Below the pieces are notes generated by a model that worked only from the letters and a program-made list of their open reading frames with translations, did not search any database and was not told where the DNA came from. 48,944 nt of DNA from Peptococcaceae bacterium BRH_c23 (GTDB taxonomy: Bacteria > Bacillota_B > Desulfitobacteriia > Desulfitobacteriales > Desulfitobacteriaceae). Each line of letters starts with the position of its first letter. Positions within the stretch are counted from its first letter, which is position 1. A program made the position numbers and the translations under genes. The DNA lies in the NCBI GenBank assembly GCA_000961805.1, contig LADV01000011.1:1-48944 (forward strand), written 5' to 3'. This document shows, one piece after another, positions 26,623 through 35,133 of this stretch.

Positions 26623-27897
26623 TTGAGCTTGATTGGAATACTTGCTGATGATTTTACAGGCGCTAATGATACTGGTATTCAATTTGCCAAACATGGGATT
26701 TCCACAGTAACGATTTTAAATTTTGATAAAGCAGAATTAGAATTATTTAAAAATGTTGAAGTTATTGTTATGAATACAGAAACAAGAAATTCAAGCAACA
26801 CCGAAGCTTACCGGAAAGTTCAAAATGCTGCCAAACTATTATTAAATATGGGTTTTCCATTTATATTTAAAAAAATTGACTCTACCATGAGAGGATATCC
26901 CGGACTAGAGTTACTGTCTCTTATGAGGGTGCAAAAAGTATCGGTTGGTGTTATCACTCCGGCGTTTCCAGCCAACAGCAGGAGGGTGGCTGGTGGTTTC
27001 CTGTTTGTCAATGAGGGTCCATTAAAACAGAAGTTCGATAAAGGCCTTAATATTATGCAGCTTGTTCGGGAGCAAGCAAAGTGTAAGGTTAAATTATTAA
27101 CACTGGAAGAAATCCGTAATGGTGTAGAACATGTAAGAAAATTCTTTGTCGACGTAATTGATACCCGAGAAGAAACCATAGTCATTGCTGATGCAGTTTG
27201 TCAGGAAGATTTAGCCGTGACTTCAGATACTTTCAAAGAATTTTTACCCCAAATGGTCATTGCCGGTTCAGGAGGGTTGGCTGAGTCATTACTTGTATCC
27301 TCCGGCTTGAGAAATAAGAAGAACATACTTGAAACTCCTTCGGAAAGGCTATTAATGATTATTGGAAGCTATAGCCCTGTTACTGCTATGCAGATTGCTT
27401 GGCTCGAAGAAAAACAACAAGTTGAGATAATTACGGCTGATGTCCCTAAATTAGTTTCCTCGGAAAGTATGTACGAGATAGAAAGAGTTGTGACTTTGGC
27501 AAAGTCTAGTTTAACTTCAGGGAATCATACGGCGATAGTATTAAATACTTTATCCAAGGCAGAAAGTTTACCTGACTCCCTTGAATTAGCAAATAAGAAA
27601 GAAAAGAATCTAATTCTTCAAGCGCTTGGACAAATAACTAGTGAAATCGTAGACAGCTCATTGGTTGGAGCGCTTATGCTATCTGGAGGGGATACGGCGT
27701 CTTTCGTGTGTAAAAAACTTGGCTGCAAAGGTATAAAGCTGGAAGATGAAATTGTTCCCGGAATACCTTTTGGACGCCTAATAGGCGACAAATGTGATGG
27801 TATGTATGCAGTAACCAAATCCGGCAGTTTAGGTTCTTATGATGCCTATGAAAAAGTACTGGAGTATCTGGGAAAGAACAATCTGGAAAAAAGATAG
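26623..27897 (+). CDS. Four-carbon acid sugar kinase family protein (DUF1537)
   Basis: A 424-residue protein with both halves of the DUF1537 kinase. The N-terminal substrate domain shows GILADDFTGANDTGIQF and FKKIDSTMRGYPG; the C-terminal nucleotide domain shows LSGGDTASFVCKKLG and PGIPFGRLIG. Members such as DtnK, OtnK and DenK phosphorylate D-threonate, oxo-tetronate or D-erythronate at O4. Being followed by PdxA2 is the classical context in which threonate 4-phosphate or erythronate 4-phosphate goes to DHAP. The TTG start follows AGAGGGGG. This pair is the best clue that C4 sugar acids are a substrate of the whole locus. Confidence 0.87.
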   Translation: MSLIGILADDFTGANDTGIQFAKHGISTVTILNFDKAELELFKNVEVIVMNTETRNSSNTEAYRKVQNAAKLLLNMGFPFIFKKIDSTMRGYPGLELLSLMRVQKVSVGVITPAFPANSRRVAGGFLFVNEGPLKQKFDKGLNIMQLVREQAKCKVKLLTLEEIRNGVEHVRKFFVDVIDTREETIVIADAVCQEDLAVTSDTFKEFLPQMVIAGSGGLAESLLVSSGLRNKKNILETPSERLLMIIGSYSPVTAMQIAWLEEKQQVEIITADVPKLVSSESMYEIERVVTLAKSSLTSGNHTAIVLNTLSKAESLPDSLELANKKEKNLILQALGQITSEIVDSSLVGALMLSGGDTASFVCKKLGCKGIKLEDEIVPGIPFGRLIGDKCDGMYAVTKSGSLGSYDAYEKVLEYLGKNNLEKR

Positions 27898-28038
27898 TAA
27901 TTAGTCTTTATAAAAGTTTAAAATTAGACAAGAAACTGGTTGTGGTGAACAAAATATTTAAAGGCGTTTACTGTCATGTTATCGAAATTTAAGACTAAAA
28001 GTTTGCTTTTTTCAAGTGGTTGAAAGAGGGTAAAAGCA

Positions 28039-29049
28039 ATGAACACAAAACCAATTATCGGAATAACTATGGGTGACCCAGCGGGAATAGGCGCTGAAAT
28101 AGTAGTTAAGGCCTTAAGTAACGAGAAGTACTATCACAGAGCTGCTCCGGTGGTTCTAGGAGATAAGGAGCGACTCCAGCAAAGTCTCAAGTTTGTGGAA
28201 CAACCACTCAAAGTACGAGCAATTGAGGATCTGTCAGAAGCAAAATTTAAGTACGGTGTAATAGATGTCCTAGAGTCTGATATTCCTGGCATCAGCGATG
28301 TTACCTATGGCCAGGTCAGTGCTGTAGCTGGAAAATCTGCCGTAGCCTATGTTTTTAAAGCTATAGAACTCGCACAGGCGCAGAAAATAGCGGCTATCGT
28401 GACAGGCCCACTCAATAAGGAAGCAATTCATTTGGCGGGGTACAATCAGTACTCGGGTCATACGGAGATTTTTGCCGAAAAGACGAATACGAGTGATTAT
28501 GCCATGATGCTGGCAGTGAATGACTTGTATGTTATTCATGTAAGTACTCATTGCTCTTTAAGACAAGCATGTGATAAGGCTACCAAGAGTAGGATTAAGA
28601 AAGTAATTGACTTAGCAAACGAGGTCGTGAAGACCTATAGTATTTCTAATCCATTGATCGCAGTGGCCGGGCTAAACCCTCATAGTGGAGAAGGTGGGGC
28701 TTTTGGCACAGAAGAAATCGAACAGATTATTCCTGCCATAGAGGAGTCGTTAGCTAAAGGGATGAAAGTAATGGGTCCTGTTCCTCCCGACAGTCTCTTT
28801 GTTCGAGCAAAAAAAGGTGAATATCAGGTGATGATTGTAATGTACCATGATCAGGGTCACATCCCTGTAAAGGTCATTGGATTTGACGAAGGTATTAACA
28901 CTAGTATTGGGCTGCCAATTATTAGGACATCTGTCGATCATGGTACAGCTTTTGAGATTGCAGGTAAAGGGATTGCCTCAGCGGCAAGTATGGAAGCCGC
29001 CTTGAATCTTGCCATAGATCTAGCGGTCAATAAGGAAAGGAAAGAGTGA
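28039..29049 (+). CDS. pdxA2: PdxA-family dehydrogenase (PdxA2, 4-phospho-acid)
   Basis: A 336-residue PdxA-fold NAD-dependent oxidative decarboxylase. Metal ligands are H171 (STHCSLRQ), H215 (LNPHSGEGG) and H270 (MYHDQGH); the substrate His-Thr is in SGHTEIFAE. True PdxA acts on 4-phosphohydroxythreonine in vitamin B6 synthesis. PdxA2 paired with a DUF1537 kinase converts 4-phospho-D-threonate or -erythronate to DHAP and CO2. The neighbours favour PdxA2. ATG start; AGACAAGAAA, a core of the 71-bp element, recurs 110 bp upstream. Confidence 0.88.
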   Translation: MNTKPIIGITMGDPAGIGAEIVVKALSNEKYYHRAAPVVLGDKERLQQSLKFVEQPLKVRAIEDLSEAKFKYGVIDVLESDIPGISDVTYGQVSAVAGKSAVAYVFKAIELAQAQKIAAIVTGPLNKEAIHLAGYNQYSGHTEIFAEKTNTSDYAMMLAVNDLYVIHVSTHCSLRQACDKATKSRIKKVIDLANEVVKTYSISNPLIAVAGLNPHSGEGGAFGTEEIEQIIPAIEESLAKGMKVMGPVPPDSLFVRAKKGEYQVMIVMYHDQGHIPVKVIGFDEGINTSIGLPIIRTSVDHGTAFEIAGKGIASAASMEAALNLAIDLAVNKERKE

Positions 29050-29090
29050 ACAATCGAACATCTAACATCGAATTTAGGGGGGTGAGTGTT

Positions 29091-30686
29091 TTGAGTAATG
29101 CTATGCGAGAAGAAATTGAAAGAGTATTTAACTTGAAAATTATTAATGAACAGTTTCTTCCTTGGGGTGAGTTCTATTGGCTCGAGTTGGCTCCAACTAA
29201 CCGCAAAGCGCAAAGCAGCTTGTCCGTTGTGAAGGTATACCCTTTTCAGGAGCAAAAAATACACCCTCATCCCGGTTACGAGGAAATAATAATTGGTATT
29301 GAAGGCGAACTAATCCATTGGTGTGATGACCGTGAGATCATTGTGCAAAAAGGACAAGCAGGATACATTCGTAGTGGCGGGCAGCACAGAATTCTGAACA
29401 TTTCCGATCGACCCGCTATGTTTATAAGCATTGTAACGCCAGTAATGCCGACAGCCTTGGGGGAGTTATCTCCGATCGACGATGTGGAGCTGGATGAACT
29501 TATAGAGATGATTAAACTCGAGCCAATTGCAGACAAATTTTCCCAGAGCGTTGGTTTAGCAGTCACTTTGATTAGTGTTCATGGTGATAAACTTACTGAG
29601 CCGAAAAATCTTCCGGAATTCTGTCGGCTATGTTATATCTTACAAGCGGGGGATTGTGCGATATGCTCGAACGCAGGAGTAAAATTCGTTGGGAATGAGC
29701 TAAAAGTTTACAACTGCAGGTATGGGTTAACTTCATTTCTGTCGCCTATCATTATCAACAGAAGATTGTTAGGTTACCTAGGATGTGGTTACGAGTTACT
29801 GGCAGTTCAAACAACACAAACTGTCGATTTAGTCAATCAATATTTTCCGGTGGAATATGTTCCGGTAGCGCAAAAGGCTTATTTGAAACTGGGAGTATTA
29901 ACTCGTAACCATTTAGTTTCCGCAGCGGAAACTATTTTGCTGGTAACTACTTCTCTCGTGCAACTAATAATTTTCTCTGCCCGGGAAAAACAGATGACCT
30001 CTTATCGCCTAAAACTATCATTGGAAAAACAAAAGCAAGCAGAGTTGGAAAGCTCTCTGAAAGAAGTTCGCCTAAAATTTTTAGAATCTCAGGTCAATCC
30101 CCATTTTTTGTTTAACACTTTAAATACGATCGCCCAGATGGCAGAAATGGAGGGATCAACAACTGTATCTTCCCTGACGTATGCGTTATCAAATCTCCTG
30201 CGTTGTAGTTTAGGTAAGAGTGATTCCTTAATTACCGTGAAAGAAGAACTGGATTACGTTAAGGACTATATGTTTATCCAAAAGACTCGGTTTCCCCATA
30301 AATTTGAAGCCCATATAGACGTGAATAATCAGGTAAGCCAGGTCAAAATACCGTTTATGACATTAATGGTTCTGGTGGAAAACTCAATTCTCCACGGTTT
30401 TTCGGACATGCGACGGGCGGGGAATTTGTATATTAAAGGATATATGGAAGGAGAAACCGCTGTTTTCATGGTGGAAGACAACGGAAGCGGTGTACCACAA
30501 GAAGTAATAGCACAAGTTGAAAACCTTAACAAGACAGGCTTTAATTCTAATAATATGAAAAGTATTGGCCTGAAAAACATATATATGCGTTTAAAGCATT
30601 TTTATGGAGAACAAATTTCATTGACGATTGAGCGCCTAGCGGAACGAGGAACTAAGGTTATAATTAGGGTACCTGTCAGCGTATAG
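29091..30686 (+). CDS. Cupin-PocR sensor histidine kinase (LytS/YesM-type)
   Basis: About 531 residues. An N-terminal cupin (roughly 40-115: HPHPGYEEIIIGIEGELIHW, GGQHRILNI) is followed by a PocR ligand domain (roughly 140-300: FCRLCYILQAGDCAIC, KVYNCRYGL, GYLGCGYEL), a coiled-coil, the phospho-acceptor His in ESQVNPHFLFNTLNTI and an ATPase domain with MVEDNGSGVP. No signal peptide or clear membrane anchor, so it should sense a cytosolic ligand. The TTG at 29091 is chosen for the AGGGGGGTG before it; a GTG at 29046 overlaps pdxA2. The response regulator gene follows directly. Confidence 0.82.
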   Translation: MSNAMREEIERVFNLKIINEQFLPWGEFYWLELAPTNRKAQSSLSVVKVYPFQEQKIHPHPGYEEIIIGIEGELIHWCDDREIIVQKGQAGYIRSGGQHRILNISDRPAMFISIVTPVMPTALGELSPIDDVELDELIEMIKLEPIADKFSQSVGLAVTLISVHGDKLTEPKNLPEFCRLCYILQAGDCAICSNAGVKFVGNELKVYNCRYGLTSFLSPIIINRRLLGYLGCGYELLAVQTTQTVDLVNQYFPVEYVPVAQKAYLKLGVLTRNHLVSAAETILLVTTSLVQLIIFSAREKQMTSYRLKLSLEKQKQAELESSLKEVRLKFLESQVNPHFLFNTLNTIAQMAEMEGSTTVSSLTYALSNLLRCSLGKSDSLITVKEELDYVKDYMFIQKTRFPHKFEAHIDVNNQVSQVKIPFMTLMVLVENSILHGFSDMRRAGNLYIKGYMEGETAVFMVEDNGSGVPQEVIAQVENLNKTGFNSNNMKSIGLKNIYMRLKHFYGEQISLTIERLAERGTKVIIRVPVSV

Positions 30687-30696
30687 AGGATTATTT

Positions 30697-32289
30697 ATGG
30701 CAAAGATCCGGGGGGATAGTATGTATAAACTGGTAATTGTTGACGACGAGCTAACGGAAATAAAATTTGTCCGTTATGTTGTAAACACGTTTAAACTGCC
30801 CTTCTATATTTGTGGGGAAGGAGAAACCGGGGAAGAGGGCATAGAACTTGTTAGAAAGCACGACGCGGATTTTGTGATTATGGATATCAATATGCCGATG
30901 ATGGATGGACTTACCGCCGCCAGGATCATCAAAAGGGAGTATCCTTTAACAAAAATCTATCTCTTAACGGCCTACGAGTCCTTCGAGTATGCAAGGCAAG
31001 CAGTGAAGGTTGATGTTGACGATTATCTACTTAAACCTATTAGGCCGGAACAACTGGTAGATGTCTTGAAAAAAGGAATTGCTGAGGTGCTTAGACGAAG
31101 GCTTGCCAATCGTGAGATTAACAAAATGAAGCAGAAAGTTGAGACAGCAAGACCACTCTTAAAACGACAGTTGATGTATGCGCTTGTTACAGGTGGTAAA
31201 TCAAATAACAATGCTATGATCTCGATGAAAAACGTTTTGGGGCTAGGGGAAATTAAAGCCGCTGGAGTTCTGGTTGTCACTGTTTGTAACCAAAACGGAA
31301 AGATTTTTACAGGTAATGGGTTGCGGGAGACATTGGTTAAGAATATTGGGAAGGATATTGATTTCAATCTGTGCGAAATTCTCCCTTCTGGTGACATTGT
31401 AGTATTACTTAAGACGTGGGGTAATAAAAAACAACAAGCTTTGAACAAAATAATAGAATCATGGGAACGTTCATTTGAAATCCAGGTGTACGCTGGATTT
31501 GCTCTCCTTAATGATCAAGGATCTATCCCTAGCGCCTTTAACATTGCTGACAAACTACGTAGGACAGCTTTGTTTTGGCATAAACCGGGAATTTTTTTAT
31601 TGGCTCAGTTGGGTTCAATACAGGATTGTTTGCCCAATGTTCCAGTTATCCAAAAGACTGTATTTAACTGTTTGTTGGAAAGGAAGGTAGACAAGGCCCG
31701 GGATACTATTCAAGGTGCGCTTAGAGATTTGCACAATCGTTTTATTCCGCCGGAGCAAATCATGACTGTTGCCAATCAAATTGTCAATGCTTTGTTGTTC
31801 GAGCTCACGGAACAAGCACCTGGAAATGAAGCCAGTATAATTGCTCAACAATACCTGGAAAGTTCAAGTACTATTAGTTGTTATGATGAATTAGAAAACA
31901 GTCTGTTTGCATTAATTGAAGTCTTAAATCGCTGGTTTTGTTTACCTAATGAAACTCTGACAGAACAATCAATACACTGGGCGGCATCCTATATTCGTCA
32001 AAATTATCATGATAACATTACTCTCGAACAGATGGCTGGAAAGCTCTTTCTTAGCCCAAGTTACTTTAGTCGGTTGTTTAAAAAGCATATTGGAGAGGGC
32101 TTTGCATTTTTCGTGACGAGGATTCGTCTGGAACACGCCCAGAATCTGCTGGTAACTGGTAAATTGTCTGTAGCCCAGGTCGCAAAACAAGTGGGTTATT
32201 ATGATCCGAGCTACTTTAGTACTGTGTATAAGAAACATTTTGATGTGTCGCCACAACAAGTAATTTCCTTGACAGATCGGAAGGAGTGA
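30697..32289 (+). CDS. AraC-type response regulator (YesN-like)
   Basis: A 530-residue regulator. The N-terminal receiver domain has the acidic pair VDDE, phospho-Asp in VIMDINMPMMDG and Lys in DYLLKPI. A long linker domain follows, and two AraC helix-turn-helix motifs end the protein (LEQMAGKLFLSPSYFSRLFK and VAQVAKQVGYYDPSYFSTVY). The ATG at 30697 has AGAGGA upstream; an ATG at 30721 behind GGGGGGAT would start exactly at the receiver domain and is equally possible. It forms a two-component pair with the cupin-PocR kinase and probably controls this locus through the 71-bp elements. Confidence 0.88.
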   Translation: MAKIRGDSMYKLVIVDDELTEIKFVRYVVNTFKLPFYICGEGETGEEGIELVRKHDADFVIMDINMPMMDGLTAARIIKREYPLTKIYLLTAYESFEYARQAVKVDVDDYLLKPIRPEQLVDVLKKGIAEVLRRRLANREINKMKQKVETARPLLKRQLMYALVTGGKSNNNAMISMKNVLGLGEIKAAGVLVVTVCNQNGKIFTGNGLRETLVKNIGKDIDFNLCEILPSGDIVVLLKTWGNKKQQALNKIIESWERSFEIQVYAGFALLNDQGSIPSAFNIADKLRRTALFWHKPGIFLLAQLGSIQDCLPNVPVIQKTVFNCLLERKVDKARDTIQGALRDLHNRFIPPEQIMTVANQIVNALLFELTEQAPGNEASIIAQQYLESSSTISCYDELENSLFALIEVLNRWFCLPNETLTEQSIHWAASYIRQNYHDNITLEQMAGKLFLSPSYFSRLFKKHIGEGFAFFVTRIRLEHAQNLLVTGKLSVAQVAKQVGYYDPSYFSTVYKKHFDVSPQQVISLTDRKE

Positions 32290-32303
32290 ACTCGTAGTAC
32301 TGG

Positions 32304-32338
32304 GTTCCACTCCCACTTGTAGAAGTGGGGAGTGGAAC
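32304..32338. repeat. Inverted repeat after the response regulator gene
   Basis: GTTCCACTCCCACTT and AAGTGGGGAGTGGAAC pair around GTAG with one bulged G. The inner CCCACTT..AAGTGGG recurs at 41693-41708. It has no T-run and is followed at once by a true terminator, so it may be a relic of a small mobile element rather than a stop signal. Confidence 0.5.
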
Positions 32339-32346
32339 GATTGGAT

Positions 32347-32379
32347 AAAAGGACCGAGGCGCTTTCTCGGTCCTTTTGT
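32347..32379 (+). terminator. Rho-independent terminator of the pdxA2-kinase-regulator unit
   Basis: AAAAGGACCGAG and CTCGGTCCTTTT form a strong stem around GCGCTTT, running into TTTTGTT. It ends transcription from the regulator gene; its 3' arm abuts the 71-bp repeat copy 2. Confidence 0.85.
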
Positions 32380-32444
32380 TAAGCAAAAATTCAAAACCTT
32401 AAGACAAGAAAGTCAGTAGGCAATAGTTTGTCGATCGCGAATTA
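32374..32444 (+). promoter_or_regulatory. 71-bp conserved upstream element, copy 2 (ilvD2)
   Basis: The partner of 18080-18150. The left two thirds is nearly invariant, including TTAAG pairs 20 bp apart and AGTCAGTAGGCAATA. It lies immediately after the terminator of the regulator gene and 56 bp before the ilvD2 start, with TTACAA (32446) and TTATAG (32469) as a possible 17-bp-spaced promoter. Position before a second metabolic unit makes a common regulator likely. Confidence 0.75.
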
Positions 32445-32500
32445 ATTACAATAAGAAAAATCGCAATATTATAGTTGAATTAGGAAAAGAGTGATAGAAA

Positions 32501-34168
32501 GTGAGAAGTCACACGACGACAAAGGGCCTTGCAAGGGCAACCCATCGGGCCCTGTACTATTCCATGGGATTGTTGCCAGAGGACTTAGACAAGCCGATAA
32601 TTGCCATAGTTAATACGCAAAATGATACCATGCCAGGCCACGTTCACCTGGACTCTATAGCGAAAGCAGTACGTGAAGGAGTCATTGCTGCTGGAGGTAC
32701 ACCCATTGAGTTTCCCACGATCGCACTCTGTGACGGGATAGCCCAAGGGAATTATGGCATGCATTACCCTCTAGCCAGTCGGGAAGTGATTGCGGATTCC
32801 GTAGAATGTATGATGAATGGACACCAATATGATGCTATGGTCTTAATCACGAACTGCGACAAAATAACGCCAGGCCTACTTATGGCTGCGGTCAGGCTAG
32901 ATGTTCCGGCCATCATGATTAGTGGTGGGCCAATGGCGACGGGTTACCTTAATGGCGCGGAAATTGGCTATACCGATTTAATGGCTGCTCAGGGGGATGT
33001 GGCTAGAGGATTGATTGACATGGAGGAATTAGCGAGACGTGAACAGGTCGCTCTACCAGGTTGTGGAGCGTGTAACCTGTTAGGAACAGCTAATTCCATG
33101 AATTTTTTGACAGAGGCATTGGGAATGGCTTTGCCCGGTAGCACAACGCCAGCAGCATCGGGAGCTCGATTGACCTTGGCGAAACGCACGGGGATTAAAA
33201 TTATGGAACTTTATCAAAAGGGTATAGTTCCGTCCCAAATAATCACCAAAAAAGCAATTGAAAATGCCATAGTGGTTGATCTGGCTATTGGTGGCTCCAC
33301 GAACACAGTACTCCATATAACGGCCTTAGCTAAAGAAGCCGGCCTAGAATTTGACGTAAATTGTTTCACAGAGCTGGCCCAAAAGATGCCCCATCTTGTC
33401 AAAATGAAACCTGCCTCAGGTGGGCACTATCCGGTTGACGTTCACCGGGCTGGAGGGATAACTGCACTGATGAACCAACTGGCTGAGCATGGATTGCTTG
33501 CAACAGAGGTTTTAACAGTCACAGGCGCAACCTTAAAAGAAAACGTGGCCGGGGCAAACGTTGTAAATTCAGAAGTTATCCGTCCCATGGATAATCCCTA
33601 TGCCCAAAAAGGCGGAATTCAATTACTATACGGTAACCTGGCTCTGGATGGTTCAGTCTGTAAGAGTGCTGCAGTAGCTCCGGAGATGTTAAGGCATCAG
33701 GGACCTGCCAGAGTGTTCGATCAAGAGGAACCAGCGGTCGAAGCGATTTACGGCGGGAAGATAAATGCAGGCGATGTTGTAGTGGTAAGGTACGAAGGAC
33801 CGAAAGGCGGGCCGGGTATGCGGGAAATGCTGACACCTACGGCAGCCATTGTCGGTATGGGCTTGAGTAAAGAGGTAGCTTTGATTACTGATGGCAGGTT
33901 TTCTGGTGCAACAGCCGGAGCGGCCATTGGTCACATCTCTCCAGAGGCTGCAGAAGGAGGGTCGCTTGCTTTAGTTCGGGAAGGAGACATCATAGAGATC
34001 GATATTCCGGCTGGTAAATTACACTTGCAGGTGAGTGACGAAGAGTTGTCTGAAAGGCGTGCTGCTTGGGTTAAGCCGGAAAGAACTGACGTCAAAAAAG
34101 GTACCTATTTGCACAGATATTCGAAACAAGTTAGTTCAGCAATGTCAGGTGCGGTATTTATGGATTAA
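32501..34168 (+). CDS. ilvD: IlvD/Edd-family dehydratase 2
   Basis: A 555-residue dihydroxy-acid dehydratase homologue. Cluster cysteines are C77 (ALCDGIAQG), C119 (TNCDKITPG) and C191 ([14 protein letters not shown]), and the tail has GGPGMREML and [20 protein letters not shown]. It is clearly diverged from ilvD1 and contains an unusual [15 protein letters not shown] insert region after SGGP where ilvD1 has [10 protein letters not shown]. The GTG start has only a weak AGGAAAAGAG upstream. It is first in a unit with panB2 and panB3. A 2,3-dihydroxy acid is dehydrated to the 2-oxo acid that a PanB-type enzyme could then cleave. Confidence 0.85.
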   Translation: MRSHTTTKGLARATHRALYYSMGLLPEDLDKPIIAIVNTQNDTMPGHVHLDSIAKAVREGVIAAGGTPIEFPTIALCDGIAQGNYGMHYPLASREVIADSVECMMNGHQYDAMVLITNCDKITPGLLMAAVRLDVPAIMISGGPMATGYLNGAEIGYTDLMAAQGDVARGLIDMEELARREQVALPGCGACNLLGTANSMNFLTEALGMALPGSTTPAASGARLTLAKRTGIKIMELYQKGIVPSQIITKKAIENAIVVDLAIGGSTNTVLHITALAKEAGLEFDVNCFTELAQKMPHLVKMKPASGGHYPVDVHRAGGITALMNQLAEHGLLATEVLTVTGATLKENVAGANVVNSEVIRPMDNPYAQKGGIQLLYGNLALDGSVCKSAAVAPEMLRHQGPARVFDQEEPAVEAIYGGKINAGDVVVVRYEGPKGGPGMREMLTPTAAIVGMGLSKEVALITDGRFSGATAGAAIGHISPEAAEGGSLALVREGDIIEIDIPAGKLHLQVSDEELSERRAAWVKPERTDVKKGTYLHRYSKQVSSAMSGAVFMD

Positions 34169-34274
34169 TTGAACTAGGATTACCAAGGACAAGAAATTTA
34201 ACAAGTTAAACAAATAATCCAAAGGCTTATGAGACTGATAATCGAATTCTAATATATAACGAGGAGGGTTGATC

Positions 34275-35108
34275 ATGGTAAAAAACAAAATCACGATTCC
34301 AGACTTAAAAGGGATGAAGGCTTCAGGACAAAAGTTTAAAATGATTACCGTCTATGATTTCCCTATGGCTTCCATGGTTGATCGTTCATCTGCGGAACTG
34401 ATTTTAGTGGGCGATTCTTTAGGGATGGTAATTCAAGGCCATGACAGCACCGTACCTGTTAACCTTGAGGACGTTCTCTACCATGTGAAGATTGTCCGAA
34501 AGGGAGCACCTAGTACTTTTGTGGTCGGAGACATGCCGTTTCTCTCCTACCAAGTGAACCGCGACGAGGCCATTAGAAATGCTGGCACTCTGCTCAAAGC
34601 AGGGGCCGACTGTGTGAAGATGGAAGGCGGTGTCAAAATTGCCGAGACGATGAGTGCAGTGGTTGACGCTGGCATTCCGGTCATGGGCCACATCGGGCTG
34701 ACTCCTCAAACAGCGGCCATGCTAGGCGGATTTAAGGTGCAGGGGAAGAACGCGGATTCTGCAGAAAAGTTGTTGCAAGATGCCTTGGCCGTGCAAGAAG
34801 CGGGCGCCTTTGCCATGGTGTTGGAATGTATACCCACAGCTTTAGCTCAATTAATCGACCAGAAGCTTACGATACCAACGATATCGGTTGGGGCAGGTCC
34901 TTTTACAACTGGTTTCAACTTAAATGCTTACGATTTATTAGGGATTTTTGATAAGTTTGTACCAAAATTCGTGATTCAATATGCCCAAATGGGGAATGAC
35001 ATTGTGAAGGTTTTTGACACTTGGTGCAAGGATATTGATGAAGGAAGCTATCCGGCTCCTGAACATGGATTTGCCATGAATGACGAAGATCTAAAGCGTT
35101 TGTATTAG
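34275..35108 (+). CDS. PanB-family ketopantoate hydroxymethyltransferase homologue 2
   Basis: About 277 residues with the PanB core: D47 (VGDSLGM), D86 (GDMPFLSY), K115 and E117 (KMEGG) and E184 (VLECIPTAL). The active-site loop is altered: ISVGAGPFTTGFNLNAYDLLG replaces the usual IGIGAGxxTDGQVLVxHD. Loss of the HD pair and the GQ step suggests a different substrate. ATG at 34275 follows GAGGAGGG. GGACAAGAAA, akin to the core of the 71-bp element, is 80 bp upstream. It is downstream of ilvD2 and just before panB3. Confidence 0.8.
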   Translation: MVKNKITIPDLKGMKASGQKFKMITVYDFPMASMVDRSSAELILVGDSLGMVIQGHDSTVPVNLEDVLYHVKIVRKGAPSTFVVGDMPFLSYQVNRDEAIRNAGTLLKAGADCVKMEGGVKIAETMSAVVDAGIPVMGHIGLTPQTAAMLGGFKVQGKNADSAEKLLQDALAVQEAGAFAMVLECIPTALAQLIDQKLTIPTISVGAGPFTTGFNLNAYDLLGIFDKFVPKFVIQYAQMGNDIVKVFDTWCKDIDEGSYPAPEHGFAMNDEDLKRLY

Positions 35109-35133
35109 GAATAATAAGAAAGAGGTGTTAAGT

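Noticed and set aside
24872..34168. Valine/isoleucine biosynthesis from the two ilvD genes
   Set aside because: No ilvB, ilvN, ilvC, ilvE or leu genes adjoin either copy, and the neighbours are catabolic and transport genes.
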